NCBI RefSeq assembly: GCF_052857255.1
Contig: NW_027526654.1
Span: 62,001-126,000 of the forward strand
DNA: 64,000 nt
Direction of reading: 5' to 3'
Source: Amblyomma americanum
Taxonomy: Eukaryota > Arthropoda > Arachnida > Ixodida > Ixodidae
Each line of letters opens with the position of its first letter. Position 1 is the stretch's first letter. Both the position numbers and the translations under genes were made by a program. The notes under the pieces are model-generated. The model saw only the letters and a list, made by a program, of their open reading frames with translations, was not told where the DNA came from and did no database searches. Shown here in pieces: positions 49,933 to 62,440 of this stretch.

Positions 49933-52615
49933 ACAGGTGTCCGTGACACGCGTCAAAACTTTTTCTCTTATAACTGCGCGAAAAGCATGTATTCTTGCCT
50001 AATACAACGAAACAAGCTGTTTTAGACCGAAATGAGCTAAATCACAACACATCGGTTTTACAAGTGTTCCTCTGATACGCGTCAAAACTTTTTCTCTTAA
50101 AACTGCGCGAAAAGCATGTATTCTTGCTTAATACAGCGAAACAAGCTGTTTTAGACCGAAACGAGCTAAATCACAACACATCGGTATTACAAGTGTTCCA
50201 CGTGATACTCGTCAAAATGTTTTCTCTTATAACTGCGCGAAAAGCATGTATTCGTGCTTAATACAACGAAACAAGCTGTTTTAGACCGAAACGAGCTAAA
50301 TCTGAACACTTCGGTTTTACAAGTATCCACGTGATACTCGTCAAAACTTTTTCTCTTATAACTGCGCGAAAAGCATGTATTCTTGCTTAATACAACGAAA
50401 CAAGCTGTTTTTGACCGAAACGAGCTAAATCACAACACATCGGTTTTACAAGTGTCTCTCTAATACGCGTCAAAACTTTTTCTCTTATAACTGCGCGAAA
50501 AGCATGTATTCTTGCTTAATACAACGAAACAAGCTGTTTTAGACCGAAACGAGCTAAATCACAACACAAAGGTTTTACAAGTGTTCCTCTAATACGCGTC
50601 AAAACTTTTTCTCTTATAACTGCGCGAAAAGCATGTATTCTTGCTTAATACTACGAAACAAGCTGTTTTACACCGAAACGAGCTAAATCACAACACATCG
50701 GTTTTACAAGTGTTCCTCTGCTACGCGTCTAAACTTTTTCTCTTATAACTGCGCGAAAAGCATGTATTCGTGCTTAATACAACGAAACAAGCTGTTTTAG
50801 ACCGAAACGAGCTAAATCTGAACACATCGGTTTTACAAGTGTTCCTCTGATACGCGTCAAAACTTTTTCTCTTATAACTGCGCGAAAAGCATGTATTCTT
50901 GCTTAATACAGCGAAACAAGCTGTTTTAGACCGAAACGAGCTAAATCACAACACATCGGTTTTACAAGTGTTCCTCTGATACGCGTCAAAACTTTTTCTC
51001 CTATAAATGCGCGAAAAGCATGTATTCTTGCTTAATACAGCGAAACAAGCTGTTTTAGACAGAAACGAACTAAATCACAACACATCGGTTTTACAAGTGT
51101 TCCTCTGATACGCGTCAAAACTTTTTCTCTTATAACTGCGCGAAACAAGCTGTTTTAGACCGAAATGAGCTAAATCACAACACATCGGTTTTACAAGTGT
51201 TCCTCTGATACGCGTCAAAACTTTTTCTCTTATAACGGAGCGAAAAGCATGTATTCTTCCTTAATACAGCGAAACAAGCTGTTTTAGACCGAAACGAGCT
51301 AAATCACAACACATCGGTATTACAAGTGTTCCACGTGATACTCGTCAAAACTTTTTCTCTTTTAATTGCGCGAAAAGCATGTATTCGTGCTTAATACAAC
51401 GAAACAAGCTGTTTTAGACCGAAACGAGCTAAATCTGAACACATCGGTTTTACAAGTATCCACGTGATACTCGTCAAAACTTTTTCTCTTATAACTGCGC
51501 GAAAAGCATGTATTCTTGCTTAATACAGCGAAACAAGCTGTTTTAGACCGAAATGAGCTAAATCACAACACATCGGTTTTACAAGTGTTCCTCTGATACG
51601 CGTCAAAACTTTTTCTTTTATAACTGCGCGAAAAGCATGTATTCTTGCTTAATACAGCGAATCTAGTTGTTTTAGACCGAAACGAGCTAAATCACAACAC
51701 ATCGGTATATCAAGTGTTCCACGTGATACTCGTCAAAACTTTTTCTCTTATAACTGCGCGAAAAGCATGTATTCTTGCTTAATACAGCGAAACAAGCTGT
51801 TTTAGACCGAAACGAGCTAAATCACAACACATCGGTATTACAAGTGTTCCACGTGATACTCGTCAAAACTTTTTCTTTTTTAACTGCTCGAAAAGCATGT
51901 ATTCGTGCTTAATACAACGAAACAAGCTGTTTTTGACCGAAACGAGCTAAATCTGAACACATCGGTTTTACAAGTATCCACGTGATACTCGTCAAAACGT
52001 TTTCTCTTATAACTGCGCGAAAAGCATGTATTCTTGCTTAATACAACGAAACAAGCTGTTTTAGACCGAAACGAGCTAAATCACAACACATCGGTTTTAC
52101 AAGTGTCTCTCTAATACGCGTCAAAACTTTTTCTCTTATAACTGCGCGAAAAGCATGTATTCTTGCTTAATACAACGAAACAAGCTGTTTTAGACCGAAA
52201 CGAGCTAAATCTGAACACATCGGTTTTACAAGTGTTCCTCTGATAGGCGTCAAATTTTTTTCTCTTATAACTGCGCGAAAAGCATGTATTCTTGCTTAAT
52301 ACAGCGAAACAAGCTGTTTTAGACCGAAACGAGCTAAATCACAACACATCGGTTTTACAAGTGTTCCTCTGATACGCGTCAAAACTTTTTCTCTTATAAC
52401 TGCGCGAAAAGCATGTATTCTTGCTTAATACAGCGAAACAAGCTGTTTTAAACCGAAACGAGCTAAATCACAACACATCGGTATTACAAGTGTTCCACGT
52501 GATACTCGTCAAAACTTTTTCTCTTATAACTGCGCGAAAAGCATGTATTCGTGCTTAATACAACGAAACAAGCTGTTTTAGACCGAAACGAGCTAAATCT
52601 GAACACATCGGTTTT
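49933..52615 (+). repeat. 3,323-bp higher-order repeat, truncated copy (2,683 bp)
   Basis: It matches 44191-46870 at a shift of 5,742 bp (2,419 + 3,323). The seven units missing from the middle copy are present (TCTTAAAACTG at 50093). The shift becomes 5,745 bp after a three-base difference (GATACTCAAAAC near 46.76 kb against GATACTCGTCAAAAC here). After the P tail at 52616 the sequence leaves this repeat. Confidence 0.86.
51132..51231 (+). repeat. Shortened monomer, 100 bp, copy 3
   Basis: It has the same 29-bp loss, 3,323 bp after copy 2. The next unit starts ATAACGGAGCG, a private change in the B unit. Together the three copies date the deletion to before the 3,323-bp repeat was multiplied. 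Confidence 0.92.
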
Positions 52616-53134
52616 ACAGGTGTCCGTGACACGCGTCAAAACTTTTTCTCCTATAACTGCGCGAAAAGCATGTATTCTTGCTTAATACAACGAAACAAGC
52701 TGTTTTAGACCGAAATGAGCTAAATCACAACACATCGTTTTTACAAGTGTTCCTCTGATACGCGTCAAAACTTTTTCTCTTATAACTGCGCGAAAAGCAT
52801 GTATTCTTGCTTTATACAGCGAAACAAGCTGTTTTAGACCGAAACGAGCTTAATCACAACACATCGGTATTACAAGTGTTCCACGTGATACTCGTCAAAA
52901 CGTTTTCTCTTATAACTGCGCGAAAAGCATGTATTCGTGCTTAATACAACGAAACAAGCTGTTTTAGACCGAAACGAGCTAAATCTGAACACTTCGGTTT
53001 TACAAGTATCCACGTGATACTCGTCAAAACTTTTTCTCTTATAACTGCGCGAAAAGCATGTATTCTTGCCTAATACAGCGAAACAAGCTGTTTTAGACCG
53101 AAATGAGCTAAATCACAACACATCGGTTTTACAA
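52616..53134 (+). repeat. P-A-B-C run joining two higher-order domains
   Basis: The P tail is followed by A (TCCTATAACTG, ATGAGC, CATCGTTTTTAC), B (GCTTTATACAG, GCTTAATC), C (GAACACTTCGG) and the start of an ATGAGC A unit. The same P-A-B-C order occurs near 34.24 and 44.19 kb. Confidence 0.75.
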
Positions 53135-53425
53135 GTGTTCCTCTGATACGCGTCAAAACTTTTTCTTTTATAACTGCGCGAAAAGCATGTATTCGTGCTT
53201 AATACAACGAAACAAGCTGTTTTAGACCGAAACGAGCTAAATCTGAACAAATCGGTTTTACAAGTATCCACGTGATACTCGTCAAAACTTTTTCTCTTAT
53301 AACTGCGCGAAAAGATGTATTCTTGCTAATACAACGAAACAAGCTGTTTTAGACCGAAAAGAGCTAAATCACAACACATCGGTTTTACAAGTGTCTCTCT
53401 AATACGCGTCAAAACTTTTTCTCTT

Positions 53426-54325
53426 ATAACTGCGCGAAAAGCATGTATTCTTGCTTAATACAGCGAAACAAGCTGTTTTAGACCAAAACGAGCTAAATCA
53501 CAACACATCGGTTTTACAAGTGTTCCTCTGACACGCGTCAAATTTTTTTCTCTTATAACTGCGCGAAAAGCATGTATTCTTGCTTAATACAGCGAAACAA
53601 GCTGTTTTAGACCGAAACGAGCTAAATCACAACACATCGGTTTTACAAGTGTTCCTCTGATACGCGTCAACTCTTTTTTCTCTTATAGCTGCGCGAAAAG
53701 CATGTATTCGTGCTTAGTCCAACGAAACAAGCTGTTTTAGACCGAAACGAGGTAAATCTGAACACATCGGTTTTACAAGTGTCCCTGTGACACGCAAAAC
53801 TTTTTCTCTTATAACTGCGCGAAAAGAATGTATTCTTGCTTAATACAGCGAAACAAGCTGTTTTAGACCGAAACGAGCTAAATCACAACACATCGGTTTT
53901 ACAAGTGTTCCTCTGATACGCGTCAAAACTTTTTCTCTTATAACTGCGCGAAAACATGTATTCGTGCTTAATACAACGAAACAAGCTGTTTTAGACCAAA
54001 ACGAGCTAAATCTGAACACATCGGTTTTCCAAGTGTCCATGTGATACGCGTCAAAACTTTTTCCCTTATAACTGCGCGAAAAGCATGTATTCGTGCCTAA
54101 TACAACGAAACAAGCTGTTTTAGTCCGAAAAGAGTTAAATCTGAACACATCGGTTTTACAAGTGTTCCTCTGATACGCGTCAAAACTTTTTCTCTTATAA
54201 CTGCGCGAAAAGCATGTATTCTTGCTTAATACAACAAAACAAGCTGTTTTAGACCGAAACGAGCCAAATCACAACACATCGGTATTACAAGTGTTCCTTT
54301 AATACGCGTCAAAACTTTTTCTCTT
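53426..54325 (+). repeat. Seven-unit cassette lacking L (I-J-K-A-G-A-B variant)
   Basis: The seven units total 900 bp, with CTTAGTCC at 53713. K ends GTGACACGCAAAACTTTTTC, so the CTTTAAAGC tail and the whole L unit are missing. The next A unit has GAAAAGAATG. The last unit starts as B (CGGTATTACAAG) but ends with GTTCCTTTAATACGCG, a hybrid tail. Confidence 0.87.
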
Positions 54326-56518
54326 ATAACTGCGCTAAAAGCATGTATTCTTGCTTAATACAGCGAAACAAGCTGTTTTAGACCGAAACGAGCTAAATCA
54401 CAACACATCGGTTTTACAAGTGTTCCTCTGATACGCGTCAAAACTTTTTCTCTTATAACGGCGCGAAAAGCATGTATTCTTGCTTAATACAGCGAAACAA
54501 GCTGTTTTAGACCGAAACGAGCTAAATCACAACACATCGGTATTACAAGTGTTCCACGTGATACTCGTCAAAACTTTTTCTCTTTTAACTGCGCGAAAAG
54601 CATGTATTCGTGCTTAATACAACGAAACAAGCTGTTTTTGACCGAAACGAGCTAAATCTGAACACATCGGTTTTACAAGTATCCACGTGATACTCGTCAA
54701 AACTTTTTCTCTTATAACTGCGCGAAAAGCATGTATTCTTGCTTAATACAACGAAACAAGCTGTTTTAGACCGAAACGAGCTAAATCACAACACAAAGGT
54801 TTTACAAGTGTTCCTCTAATACGCGTCAAAACTTTTTCTCTTATAACTGCGCGAAAAGCATGTATTCTTGCTTAATACTACGAAACAAGCTGTTTTAGAC
54901 CGAAACGAGCTAAATCACAACACATCGGTTTTACAAGTGTTCCTCTGATACACGTCTAAACTTTTTCTCTTATAACTGCGCGAAAAGCGTGTATTCGTGC
55001 TTAATACAACGAAACAAGCTGTTTCAGACCGAAACGAGCTAAATCTGAACACATCGGTTTTACAAGTGTTCCTCTGATACGCGTCAAAACTTTTTCTCTT
55101 ATAACTGCGCGAAAAGCATGTATTCTTGCTTAATACAGCGAAACAAGTTGTTTTAGACCGAAACGAGCTAAATCACAACACATCGGTTTTACAAGTGTTC
55201 CTCTAATACGCGTCAAAACTTTTTCTCTTATAACTGCGCTAAAAGCATGTATTCTTGCTTAATACAGCGAAACAAGCTGTTTTAGACCGAAACGAGCTAA
55301 ATCACAACACATCGGTTTTACAAGTGTTCCTCTGATACGCGTCAAAACTTTTTCTCTTATAACTGCGCGAAAAGCATGTATTCTTGCTTAATACAGCGAA
55401 ACAAGCTGTTTATGACCGAAATGAGCTAAATCACAACACATCGGTTTTACAAGTGTTCCTCTGATACGCGTCAAAACTTTTTCTCTTATAACGGCGCGAA
55501 AAGCATGTATTCTTGCTTAATACAGCGAAACAAGCTGTTTTAGACCGAAACGAGCTAAATCACAACACATCGGTATTACAAATGTTCCACGTGATACTCG
55601 TCAAAACTTTTTCTCTTTTAACTGCGCGAAAAGCATGTATTCGTGCTTAATACAACGAAACAAGCTGTTTTTGACCGAAACGAGCTAAATCTGAACACAT
55701 CGGTTTTACAAGTATCCACGTGATACTCAAAACTTTTTCTCTTATAACTGCGCGAAAAGCATGTATTCTTGCTTAATACAACGAAACAAGCTGTTTTAGA
55801 CCGAAACGAGCTAAATCACAACATATCGGTTTTACAAGTGTCTCTCTAATACGCGTCAAAACTTTTTCTCTTATAACTGCGCGAAAAGCATGTATTCTTG
55901 CTTAATACAACGAAACAAGCTGTTTTAGACCGAAACGAGCTAAATCTGAACACATCGGTTTTGCAAGTATCCACGTGATACTCGTCAAAACTTTTTCTCT
56001 TATAACTGCGCGAAAAGCATGTATTCTTGCTTAATACAGCGAAACAAGCTGTTTTAGACCGAAATGAGCTAAATCGCAACACATCGGTTTTACAAGTGTT
56101 CCTCTGATACGCGTCAAAACTTTTTCTTTTATAACTGCGCGAAAAGCATGTATTCTTGCTTAATACAGCGAATCAAGCTGTTTTAGACCGAAACGAGCTA
56201 AATCACAACACATCGGTATTACAAGTGTTCCACGTGATACTCGTCAAAACTTTTTCTCTTATAACTGCGCGAAAAGCGTGTATTCGTGCATAATAAAACG
56301 AAACAAGCTGTTTTAGACCGAAACGAGCTAAATCTGAACAAATCGGTTTTACAAGTATCCACGTGATACTCGTCAAAACTTTTTCTCTTATAACTGCGCG
56401 AAAAGCATGTATTCTTGCTTAATACAACGAAACAAGCTGTTTTAGACCGAAAAGAGCTAAATCACAACACATCGGTTTTACAAGTGTCTCTCTAATACGC
56501 GTCAAAACTTTTTCTCTT

Positions 56519-56906
56519 ATAACTGCGCAAAAGCATGTACTTTTTCTTAATACAGCGAAACAAGCTGTTTTAGACCAAAACGAGCTAAATCACAACACAT
56601 CGGTTTTACAAGTTTTCCTCTGACACGCGTCAAATTTTTTTCTCTTATAACTGCGCGAAAAGCATGTATTCTTGCTTAATACAGCGAAACAAGCTGTTTT
56701 AGACCGAAACGAGCTAAATCACAACACATCGGTTTTACAAGTGTTCCTCTGATACGCGTCAACTCTTTTTTCTCTTATAGCTGCGCGAAAAGCATGTATT
56801 CGTACTTAGTCCAACGAAACAAGCTGTTTTAGACCGAAACGAGGTAAATCTGAACACATCGGTATTACAAGTGTTCCACGTGATACTCGTCAAAACGTTT
56901 TCTCTT
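56519..56906 (+). repeat. Partial cassette I-J-K/B hybrid
   Basis: Three units (388 bp). I has GCGCAAAAGCATGTAC and TTTTTCTTAATAC. K has CGTACTTAGTCC at 56802 and ACGAGGTAAATC, but its tail is B type (CGGTATTACAAG, CACGTG). The switch lies within the shared ACACATCGGT. Confidence 0.83.
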
Positions 56907-57291
56907 ATAACTGCGCGAAAAGCATGTATTCTTGCTTAATACAACGAAACAAGCTGTTTTTGACCGAAACGAGCTAAATCACAACACATCGGTTTTACAA
57001 GTGTTCCTCTGATACGCGTCAAAACTTTTTCTTTTATAACTGCGCGAAAAGCATGTATTCGTGCTTAATACAACGAAACAAGCTGTTTTAGACCGAAACG
57101 AGCTAAATCTGAACAAATCGGTTTTACAAGTATCCACGTGATACTCGTCAAAACTTTTTCTCTTATAACTGCGCGAAAAGATGTATTCTTGCTAATACAA
57201 CGCAACAAGCTGTTTTAGACCGAAAAGAGCTAAATCACAACACATCGGTTTTACAAGTGTCTCTCTAATACGCGTCAAAACTTTTTCTCTT

Positions 57292-58191
57292 ATAACTGCG
57301 CGAAAAGCATGTATTCTTGCTTAATACAGCGAAACAAGCTGTTTTAGACCAAAACGAGCTAAATCACAACACATCGGTTTTACAAGTGTTCCTCTGACAC
57401 GCGTCAAATTTTTTTCTCTTATAACTGCGCGAAAAGCATGTATTCTTGCTTAATACAGCGAAACAAGCTGTTTTAGACCGAACCGAGCTAAATCACAACA
57501 CATCGGTTTTACAAGTGTTCCTCTGATACGCGTCAACTCTTTTTTCTCTTATAGCTGCGCGAAAAGCATGTATTCGTGCTTAGTCCAACGAAACAAGCTG
57601 TTTTAGACCGAAACGAGGTAAATCTGAACACATCGGTTTTACAAGTGTCCCTGTGACACGCAAAACTTTTTCTCTTATAACTGCGCGAAAAGAATGTATT
57701 CTTGCTTAATACAGCGAAACAAGCTGTTTTAGACCGAAACGAGCTAAATCACAACACATCGGTTTTACAAGTGTTCCTCTGATACGCGTCAAAACTTTTT
57801 CTCTTATAACTGCGCGAAAACATGTATTCGTGCTTAATACAACGAAACAAGCTGTTTTAGACCAAAACGAGCTAAATCTGAACACATCGGTTTTCCAAGT
57901 GTCCATGTGATACGCGTCAAAACTTTTTCCCTTATAACTGCGCGAAAAGCATGTATTCGTGCCTAATACAACGAAACAAGCTGTTTTAGTCCGAAAAGAG
58001 TTAAATCTGAACACATCGGTTTTACAAGTGTTCCTCTGATACGCGTCAAAACTTTTTCTCTTATAACTGCGCGAAAAGCATGTATTCTTGCTTAATACAA
58101 CAAAACAAGCTGTTTTAGACCGAAACGAGCCAAATCACAACACATCGGTATTACAAGTGTTCCTTTAATACGCGTCAAAACTTTTTCTCTT
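57292..58191 (+). repeat. Seven-unit cassette lacking L, duplicated copy
   Basis: It is the +3,866-bp copy of 53426-54325, with CTTAGTCC at 57579 and the same lost L unit and hybrid last unit. Confidence 0.87.
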
Positions 58192-60384
58192 ATAACTGCG
58201 CTAAAAGCATGTATTCTTGCTTAATACAGCGAAACAAGCTGTTTTAGACCGAAACGAGCTAAATCACAACACATCGGTTTTACAAGTGTTCCTCTGATAC
58301 GCGTCAAAACTTTTTCTCTTATAACGGCGCGAAAAGCATGTATTCTTGCTTAATACAGCGAAACAAGCTGTTTTAGACCGAAACGAGCTAAATCACAACA
58401 CATCGGTATTACAAGTGTTCCACGTGATACTCGTCAAAACTTTTTCTCTTTTAACTGCGCGAAAAGCATGTATTCGTGCTTAATACAACGAAACAAGCTG
58501 TTTTTGACCGAAACGAGCTAAATCTGAACACATCGGTTTTACAAGTATCCACGTGATACTCGTCAAAACTTTTTCTCTTATAACTGCGCGAAAAGCATGT
58601 ATTCTTGCTTAATACAACGAAACAAGCTGTTTTAGACCGAAACGAGCTAAATCACAACACAAAGGTTTTACAAGTGTTCCTCTAATACGCGTCAAAACTT
58701 TTTCTCTTATAACTGCGCGAAAAGCATGTATTCTTGCTTAATACTACGAAACAAGCTGTTTTAGACCGAAACGAGCTAAATCACAACACATCGGTTTTAC
58801 AAGTGTTCCTCTGATACACGTCTAAACTTTTTCTCTTATAACTGCGCGAAAAGCGTGTATTCGTGCTTAATACAACGAAACAAGCTGTTTCAGACCGAAA
58901 CGAGCTAAATCTGAACACATCGGTTTTACAAGTGTTCCTCTGATACGCGTCAAAACTTTTTCTCTTATAACTGCGCGAAAAGCATGTATTCTTGCTTAAT
59001 ACAGCGAAACAAGTTGTTTTAGACCGAAACGAGCTAAATCACAACACATCGGTTTTACAAGTGTTCCTCTAATACGCGTCAAAACTTTTTCTCTTATAAC
59101 TGCGCTAAAAGCATGTATTCTTGCTTAATACAGCGAAACAAGCTGTTTTAGACCGAAACGAGCTAAATCACAACACATCGGTTTTACAAGTGTTCCTCTG
59201 ATACGCGTCAAAACTTTTTCTCTTATAACTGCGCGAAAAGCATGTATTCTTGCTTAATACAGCGAAACAAGCTGTTTATGACCGAAATGAGCTAAATCAC
59301 AACACATCGGTTTTACAAGTGTTCCTCTGATACGCGTCAAAACTTTTTCTCTTATAACGGCGCGAAAAGCATGTATTCTTGCTTAATACAGCGAAACAAG
59401 CTGTTTTAGACCGAAACGAGCTAAATCACAACACATCGGTATTACAAATGTTCCACGTGATACTCGTCAAAACTTTTTCTCTTTTAACTGCGCGAAAAGC
59501 ATGTATTCGTGCTTAATACAACGAAACAAGCTGTTTTTGACCGAAACGAGCTAAATCTGAACACATCGGTTTTACAAGTATCCACGTGATACTCAAAACT
59601 TTTTCTCTTATAACTGCGCGAAAAGCATGTATTCTTGCTTAATACAACGAAACAAGCTGTTTTAGACCGAAACGAGCTAAATCACAACATATCGGTTTTA
59701 CAAGTGTCTCTCTAATACGCGTCAAAACTTTTTCTCTTATAACTGCGCGAAAAGCATGTATTCTTGCTTAATACAACGAAACAAGCTGTTTTAGACCGAA
59801 ACGAGCTAAATCTGAACACATCGGTTTTGCAAGTATCCACGTGATACTCGTCAAAACTTTTTCTCTTATAACTGCGCGAAAAGCATGTATTCTTGCTTAA
59901 TACAGCGAAACAAGCTGTTTTAGACCGAAATGAGCTAAATCGCAACACATCGGTTTTACAAGTGTTCCTCTGATACGCGTCAAAACTTTTTCTTTTATAA
60001 CTGCGCGAAAAGCATGTATTCTTGCTTAATACAGCGAATCAAGCTGTTTTAGACCGAAACGAGCTAAATCACAACACATCGGTATTACAAGTGTTCCACG
60101 TGATACTCGTCAAAACTTTTTCTCTTATAACTGCGCGAAAAGCGTGTATTCGTGCATAATAAAACGAAACAAGCTGTTTTAGACCGAAACGAGCTAAATC
60201 TGAACAAATCGGTTTTACAAGTATCCACGTGATACTCGTCAAAACTTTTTCTCTTATAACTGCGCGAAAAGCATGTATTCTTGCTTAATACAACGAAACA
60301 AGCTGTTTTAGACCGAAAAGAGCTAAATCACAACACATCGGTTTTACAAGTGTCTCTCTAATACGCGTCAAAACTTTTTCTCTT

Positions 60385-60772
60385 ATAACTGCGCAAAAGC
60401 ATGTACTTTTTCTTAATACAGCGAAACAAGCTGTTTTAGACCAAAACGAGCTAAATCACAACACATCGGTTTTACAAGTTTTCCTCTGACACGCGTCAAA
60501 TTTTTTTCTCTTATAACTGCGCGAAAAGCATGTATTCTTGCTTAATACAGCGAAACAAGCTGTTTTAGACCGAAACGAGCTAAATCACAACACATCGGTT
60601 TTACAAGTGTTCCTCTGATACGCGTCAACTCTTTTTTCTCTTATAGCTGCGCGAAAAGCATGTATTCGTACTTAGTCCAACGAAACAAGCTGTTTTAGAC
60701 CGAAACGAGGTAAATCTGAACACATCGGTATTACAAGTGTTCCACGTGATACTCGTCAAAACGTTTTCTCTT
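60385..60772 (+). repeat. Partial cassette I-J-K/B hybrid, duplicated copy
   Basis: It is the +3,866-bp copy of 56519-56906, with CTTAGTCC at 60671 and the same K/B switch. Confidence 0.83.
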
Positions 60773-60866
60773 ATAACTGCGCGAAAAGCATGTATTCTTG
60801 CTTAATACAACGAAACAAGCTGTTTTTGACCGAAACGAGCTAAATCACAACACATCGGTTTTACAA

Positions 60867-62440
60867 GTGTCTCTCTGATACGCGTCAAAACTTTTTCTTC
60901 TATAACTGCGCGTAAAGCATGTATTCTTGCTTAATACAACGAAACAAGCTGTTTTAGACCAAAACGAGCTAAATCTGAACACATCAGTTTTACAAGTATC
61001 CACGTGATACTCGTCAAAACTTTCTCTCTTATAACTGCGCGAAAAGCATGTATTCTTGCTTAATACAACGAAACAAGCTGTTTTAGACCGAAACGAGCTA
61101 AATCATAACACATCGGTTTTACAAGTGTCGCTCTAATAGGCGTCAAAACTTTTTCTTCTATAACTGCGCGTAAAGCATGTATTCGTGCTTAATACAACGA
61201 AACAAGTTGTTTTAGACCGAAACGAGCTAAATCTGAACACATCGGTTTTACAAGTGTCCCTGTGACAGGCGTCAAAACTTTTTCTCTTATAACTGCGCGA
61301 AAAGCATGTATTCTTGCTTAATACAGCGAAACAAGCTGTTTTAGACCGAAACGAGCTAAATCACAACACAAAGGTTTTACAAGTGTTCCTCTAATACGCG
61401 TCAAAACTTTTTCTCTTATAACTGCGCGAAAAGCATGTATTCTTGCTTAATACTACGAAACAAGCTGTTTTACACCGAAACGAGCTAAATCACAACACAT
61501 CAGTTTTACAAGTGTTCCTCTGCTACGCGTCTAAACTTTTTCTCTTATAACTGCGCGAAAAGCATGTATTCGTGCTTAATACAACGAAACAAGCTGTTTC
61601 AGACCGAAACGAGCTAAATCTGAACACATCGGTTTTACAAGTGTTCCACGTAATACTCGTCAAAACTTTTTCTCTTATAACTGCGCGAAAAGCATGTATT
61701 CGTGCTTATTACAACGAAACAAGCTGTTTTAGACCGAAACGAGCTAAATCTGAACACATCGGTTTTACAAGTATCCACGTGATACTCGTCAACTTTTTCT
61801 CTTATAACTGCGCGAAAAGCATGTTCTCTTGCTTAATACAACGAAACAAGCTGTTTTAGACCGAAACGAGCTAAATCACAACACATCGGTTTTACAAGTG
61901 TCTCTGATACGCGTCAAAACTTTTTCTTCTATAACTGCGCGTAAAGCATGTATTCGTGCTTAATACAACGAAACAAGCTGTTTTAGACCGAAACGAGCTA
62001 AATCTGAACACATCGGTTTTACAAGTGTTCCTCTGATACGCGTCAAAACTTTTTCTCTTATAACTGCGCGAAAAGCATGTATTCTTGCTTAATACAGCGA
62101 AACAAGCTGTTTTAGACCGAAACGAGCTAAATCACAACACATCGGTTTTACAAGTGTTCCTCTGATACGCGTCAAAACTTTTTCTCTTATAAATGCGCGA
62201 AAAGCATGTATTCTTGCTTAATACAGCGAAACAAGCTGTTTTAGACCGAAACGAGCTAAATCACAACACATCGGTTTTACAAGTGTTCCTCTGATACGCG
62301 TCAAAACTTTTTCTCTTTTAACTGCGCGAAAAGCATGTATTCTTGCTTAATACAGCGAAACAAGCTGTTTTAGACCGAAATGAGCTAAATCACAACACAT
62401 CGGTTTTACAAGTGTTCCTCTGATACGCGTCAAAACTTTT
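60867..62440 (+). repeat. D, C, D, E, H, A and later A units, related to 37.9-39.9 kb
   Basis: The order D (TTCTATAACTGCGCGTAAAG), C (ACCAAAACGAGC, AACTTTCTCTC), D (AATCATAACAC, AATAGGCG), E, H (CACAAAGG), A (TACTACG, CTGCTACGCG) follows 37.88-38.5 kb. Then 61.67-62.5 kb follows 39.07-39.9 kb at a shift of 22,601 bp, including the CAACTTTTTCTC loss. It mostly lacks the private indels of the 38-39 kb copy. Confidence 0.78.

Larger units (their letters stand above)
53135..57000 (+). repeat. 3,866-bp tandem duplication, first copy (about 30 monomers)
   Basis: It contains a seven-unit cassette (53426-54325), an A-B-C run, H with CACAAAGG, a unit with TACTACG, GAAGCGTGTATTCG-type units, B/C runs and a partial cassette (56519-56906). 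Every mark I checked recurs at exactly +3,866 bp. The left edge is placed where the GTGTTCC tail at 53135 matches 57001. Confidence 0.92.
57001..60866 (+). repeat. 3,866-bp tandem duplication, second copy
   Basis: It abuts the first copy with no spacer. Reading along both I found only isolated differences, for example ACGCAACAAG (57.2 kb) for ACGAAACAAG and GAACCGAGC (57.48 kb) for GAAACGAGC. The end is where GTGTTCC in copy 1 becomes GTGTCTCTCTGATACG (60867). This is the youngest large event visible. Confidence 0.92.
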
